DNA of 7,207 nucleotides, taken from assembly GCA_027009865.1 (NCBI GenBank), contig JALVCR010000284.1:1-7207 (forward strand), written 5' to 3'. The translations under genes were made by a program, and so were the position numbers. The stretch is from Campylobacterales bacterium (GTDB lineage: Bacteria > Campylobacterota > Campylobacteria > Campylobacterales > JAADDG01). The stretch's first letter is position 1; every line of letters starts with the position of its first letter. The notes under the pieces were generated by a model, which was not told the origin of the DNA, searched no databases, and saw only the letters and a list, made by a program, of their open reading frames with translations. This document shows, in pieces, positions 6,801 to 7,207 of the stretch.

Positions 6801-7207
6801 AGAGGTTTTTGAAGATGGAGAGTCTATCTTCAAATCCTTTATAAACACATCTCTTCCACAAGAGATATATTTTAAAGCAAAAGAGGGATTTAACGAGCTT
6901 GTTTTTAAAACAAACAAAACCTGCGTTCCCAAAAAATGCGGGTTTAACAGTGATTTAAGAGAGCTTGGAATTCATGTGGAGATTTTGGATTTAAATAAAA
7001 AAGAGAGGGAGGAGTTTTATAGGGGAATTAGATATTTTTATCAAAACTCCTATAAAGATCACTGGAGCAGGGGGGAGAGAGCTGGAGTTTTTATCTACTC
7101 TCCCAAAATAGGGGAGAAGAGATATTTAAGATATAGCACAGGAGATGACCTAAATAGAGATGTTTTTGTAAAAATCTCTAAAAATTTTAAATTTTACAAT
7201 CATATAA
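3820..7207 (+). CDS. Membrane-anchored CotH/beta-helix/TPR/beta-sandwich protein, 3'-truncated
   Basis: A single frame stays open from TTG 3820 to the window edge (1129 complete codons, no stop), so the C-terminus is missing. The TTG start has a good ribosome binding site and an in-frame stop just upstream. Domains in order: a Lys-containing N-terminus and hydrophobic helix at 9-27, either a signal anchor or a signal peptide that could be cut after VFA (21-23); a CotH-like kinase-fold domain at about 80-430; a beta-rich linker at about 445-550; a right-handed parallel beta-helix at about 555-795; two TPR repeats at about 839-908; a beta-sandwich at about 955-1056; and the start of a second from about 1064. 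Charge distribution suggests the bulk lies outside the cytoplasm, and the close Cys pair C1035/C1040 could form a disulfide there. CotH proteins are known as spore-coat protein kinases in Bacillus, but the family is broad and many exported members have no known role. Context suggests action on the glycan or glycoprotein made by the upstream genes. The fold calls are fairly secure; the function is not. Confidence 0.85.
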   Translation, partial: MNYLKYLKNILILFLLLFLAVFASLSFRALEDFYSYKKALKMEDLSLNKDRFLFFLKKELKYEYMKLTAKSVLEDSKSPLKSFKITINPKDLQKLNSNLPQSGKKFVDAFLKISGDKKVRKIKLRYRGDNNFHWLYPQKSLRIKLKNSLYDMQREFNLINPPNWYSFRDVVVYKLAKRFGLMAPDFYPVRVFINGKFMGVYLFLSQVNESLLRRFKRMPGSIYYGDYGEPDKRGVSDLWRDPNRWEKKAARNAEQKFDRSDINYFIDAVNNFDKERFHQFFEEMINKDKFYTFFALDVIFGSDHHDYHHNHKIYFDPYLGRYEPIEWDLRNWSDEKIKDLSVYPLLNRVKLDAVFEAERDKRAYEILKSFNFSPKEILKEYKEVLKKVWRDLESDYFKDTAIIDYNLFKDWVSVPFTMDELKEGFKRDEELLKNRFEFLKKLYENCDLKYKIDGDKIIFKISGNSPAIVYKNKGFAILYPKREVLKNAQTKRSKFLFGADLIIEKEAFYEFNLSDFNLSNLKAKNFVTSKEIKITKEEFKVENIEKPLFKKSSKKEIILSGDVDINETKVFKDNVLIKAGSIFRIGKGKSIYFYGDLKIEGNRTNPVVFKPLHLANPWGVAAVWSKKAYISNLKVYGGSVDERNLVHFTAPLSIHNVFNFEAKNLDIGRNYIGDDAMHVAYSKGLISDSLFHNARSDGLDMDISKAVIRECNFTNSGNDGLDVMTNDINVSDSIFIENGDKGISVGEWSNMNLKDSTFIKNNIGLEIKDKSRVNAKNLIFIDQKDMAIHLYNKNKRYDEGGFLKAEKITLIGNKKVIKDKKSDFKISLLERNISLKKNDYKKYENLGHLYFAKGDFKKAKEAFLKSINLNDDNKTISKRYRYLANVLMKLNKTDKAIENYSLSLKYNPLNKNALYPLKLLFAKKSDRKIYKILLNQKPEILKIIFGNKIINKNIFYFNFYEDFWSKGSEAKIVIFSLKNSLKKIKFFLLNKANVEVFEDGESIFKSFINTSLPQEIYFKAKEGFNELVFKTNKTCVPKKCGFNSDLRELGIHVEILDLNKKEREEFYRGIRYFYQNSYKDHWSRGERAGVFIYSPKIGEKRYLRYSTGDDLNRDVFVKISKNFKFYNHI
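4057..5109 (+). other. CotH-like kinase-fold domain (residues about 80-430)
   Basis: Family landmarks appear in the expected order. LRYRG (124-128) followed by PQKSLRIKL (137-145) matches the RG...PKKS-type nucleotide-loop region of CotH proteins, K139 being the conserved lysine. Next come NWYSFRDVVVYKLAKRFGL and then VRVFINGKFMGVYLF (189-203), the strongly conserved 'yiNG.y.GvY' hairpin. GSDHHDYHHNHKIYFDP (301-317) holds the conserved Asn (N310) before a strand, and EPIEWDLRNW (323-332) supplies the DFG-like metal-binding Asp, D328. In many CotH proteins a Glu follows GVYLL two residues on; here that position is Ser (S205), so activity is uncertain. Confidence 0.78.
5482..6204 (+). other. 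Right-handed parallel beta-helix domain (residues about 555-795)
   Basis: The domain begins with a capping segment of a type common in surface beta-helix proteins: VLIKAGSIFRIGKG, then YFYGDLKIEGNRTNPVVFKP and NPWGVAAVW. At least five clear coils of 22-23 residues follow. The glycines G698, G720, G742 and G764 recur at exactly 22 residues, and the core phenylalanines F691, F713, F735, F758 and F780 at 22-23. Such folds are known in polysaccharide lyases, epimerases, hydrolases and adhesins. No single enzyme family is identifiable here. Confidence 0.82.
5836..6168 (+). repeat. Protein-level repeats: five 22-23 residue beta-helix coils
   Basis: Residues 673-783 form tandem coils starting GDDAMHV, RSDGLDM, GNDGLDV, GDKGISV and NIGLEI, each followed by a 'd-S/N-x-F' turn. 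The repeat is in the protein; the DNA itself has diverged and is not a tandem DNA repeat. Confidence 0.75.
6334..6543 (+). other. Two TPR repeats (residues about 839-908)
   Basis: The first repeat is YENLGHLYFAKGDFKKAKEAF followed by LKSINLN. The second is YRYLANVLMKLNKTDKAIENY followed by SLSLKYNPLN. Both have the TPR pattern of small residues at helix contacts, an A at the start of helix B (KKAKEAF, DKAIENY) and a proline after the second. TPRs mediate protein-protein contacts, so this segment may dock the protein to a partner. Residues 909-950 may hold a further degenerate helical pair. Confidence 0.75.
6682..7206 (+). other. Two beta-sandwich modules, the second truncated
   Basis: Module 1 (about 955-1056) runs FYEDFWSKGSEAKIVIFSL, alternating strands with VEVFEDGESI, then CVPKKC and DLRELGIHVEIL. 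Module 2 begins at about 1064 with FYRGIRYF, then HWSRGERAGVFIYSP, and is cut by the window edge. The shared WSxGxxA motif (W964 and W1082, 118 residues apart) shows that the module is duplicated. Sandwiches ending in D-x-R-x-L-G are, as far as I recall, attached to surface-polysaccharide proteins, and are probably carbohydrate-binding or structural. The exact family is not assigned. Confidence 0.55.

Noticed and set aside
1832..6932. Several open frames of 65-95 codons on the minus strand
   Set aside because: All lie inside strong plus-strand genes, have low-complexity Phe/Ser/Lys-rich translations that mirror the AT-rich coding strand, and show no domain motif or consistent ribosome binding site.
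7205..7207. TAA as the last three bases, looking like the end of the fourth gene
   Set aside because: It is out of frame: the codons there are CAT ATA A.., so the gene continues past the window.

Overview
This AT-rich window is an accessory cell-surface polysaccharide or glycoprotein locus. It reads as one uninterrupted plus-strand operon of four genes. The coding strand is purine-rich, arginine is mostly AGA, the proteins are rich in Lys and Glu, and two of three visible starts are TTG. This look fits Campylobacterota (for example a Sulfurimonas-, Nitratiruptor- or Hydrogenimonas-like bacterium). That placement is an impression from composition and gene content; an AT-rich Aquificota bacterium is a reasonable alternative.

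Layout: (1) 2-511, the C-terminal part of a SAM-dependent methyltransferase cut by the left edge; (2) 508-1539, a single-domain GT-B glycosyltransferase of the GT4 type; (3) 1536-3842, a double glycosyltransferase made of two GT-B modules in one chain; (4) 3820 to the right edge, a very long open frame (1129 codons visible, no stop reached) starting at TTG 3820. The fourth protein has an N-terminal membrane segment, a CotH-like kinase-fold domain, a right-handed parallel beta-helix, two TPR repeats and two copies of a beta-sandwich module, the second truncated by the window. Neighbouring genes overlap by 4, 4 and 23 bases. There is no intergenic space, and I see no promoter or terminator. No RNA genes, CRISPR array or mobile element is visible.

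Working together: the methyltransferase and three glycosyltransferase modules would build and methylate a glycan at the cytoplasmic side of the inner membrane. The large fourth protein is predicted to lie outside the cytoplasm and has domain types that bind or modify polysaccharides or proteins (CotH kinase fold, beta-helix with stacked acidic residues, beta-sandwiches). It may modify, cap, anchor or bind the product of the upstream genes. This is the most unusual element here: I do not know this domain combination, and its role is inferred only from context.
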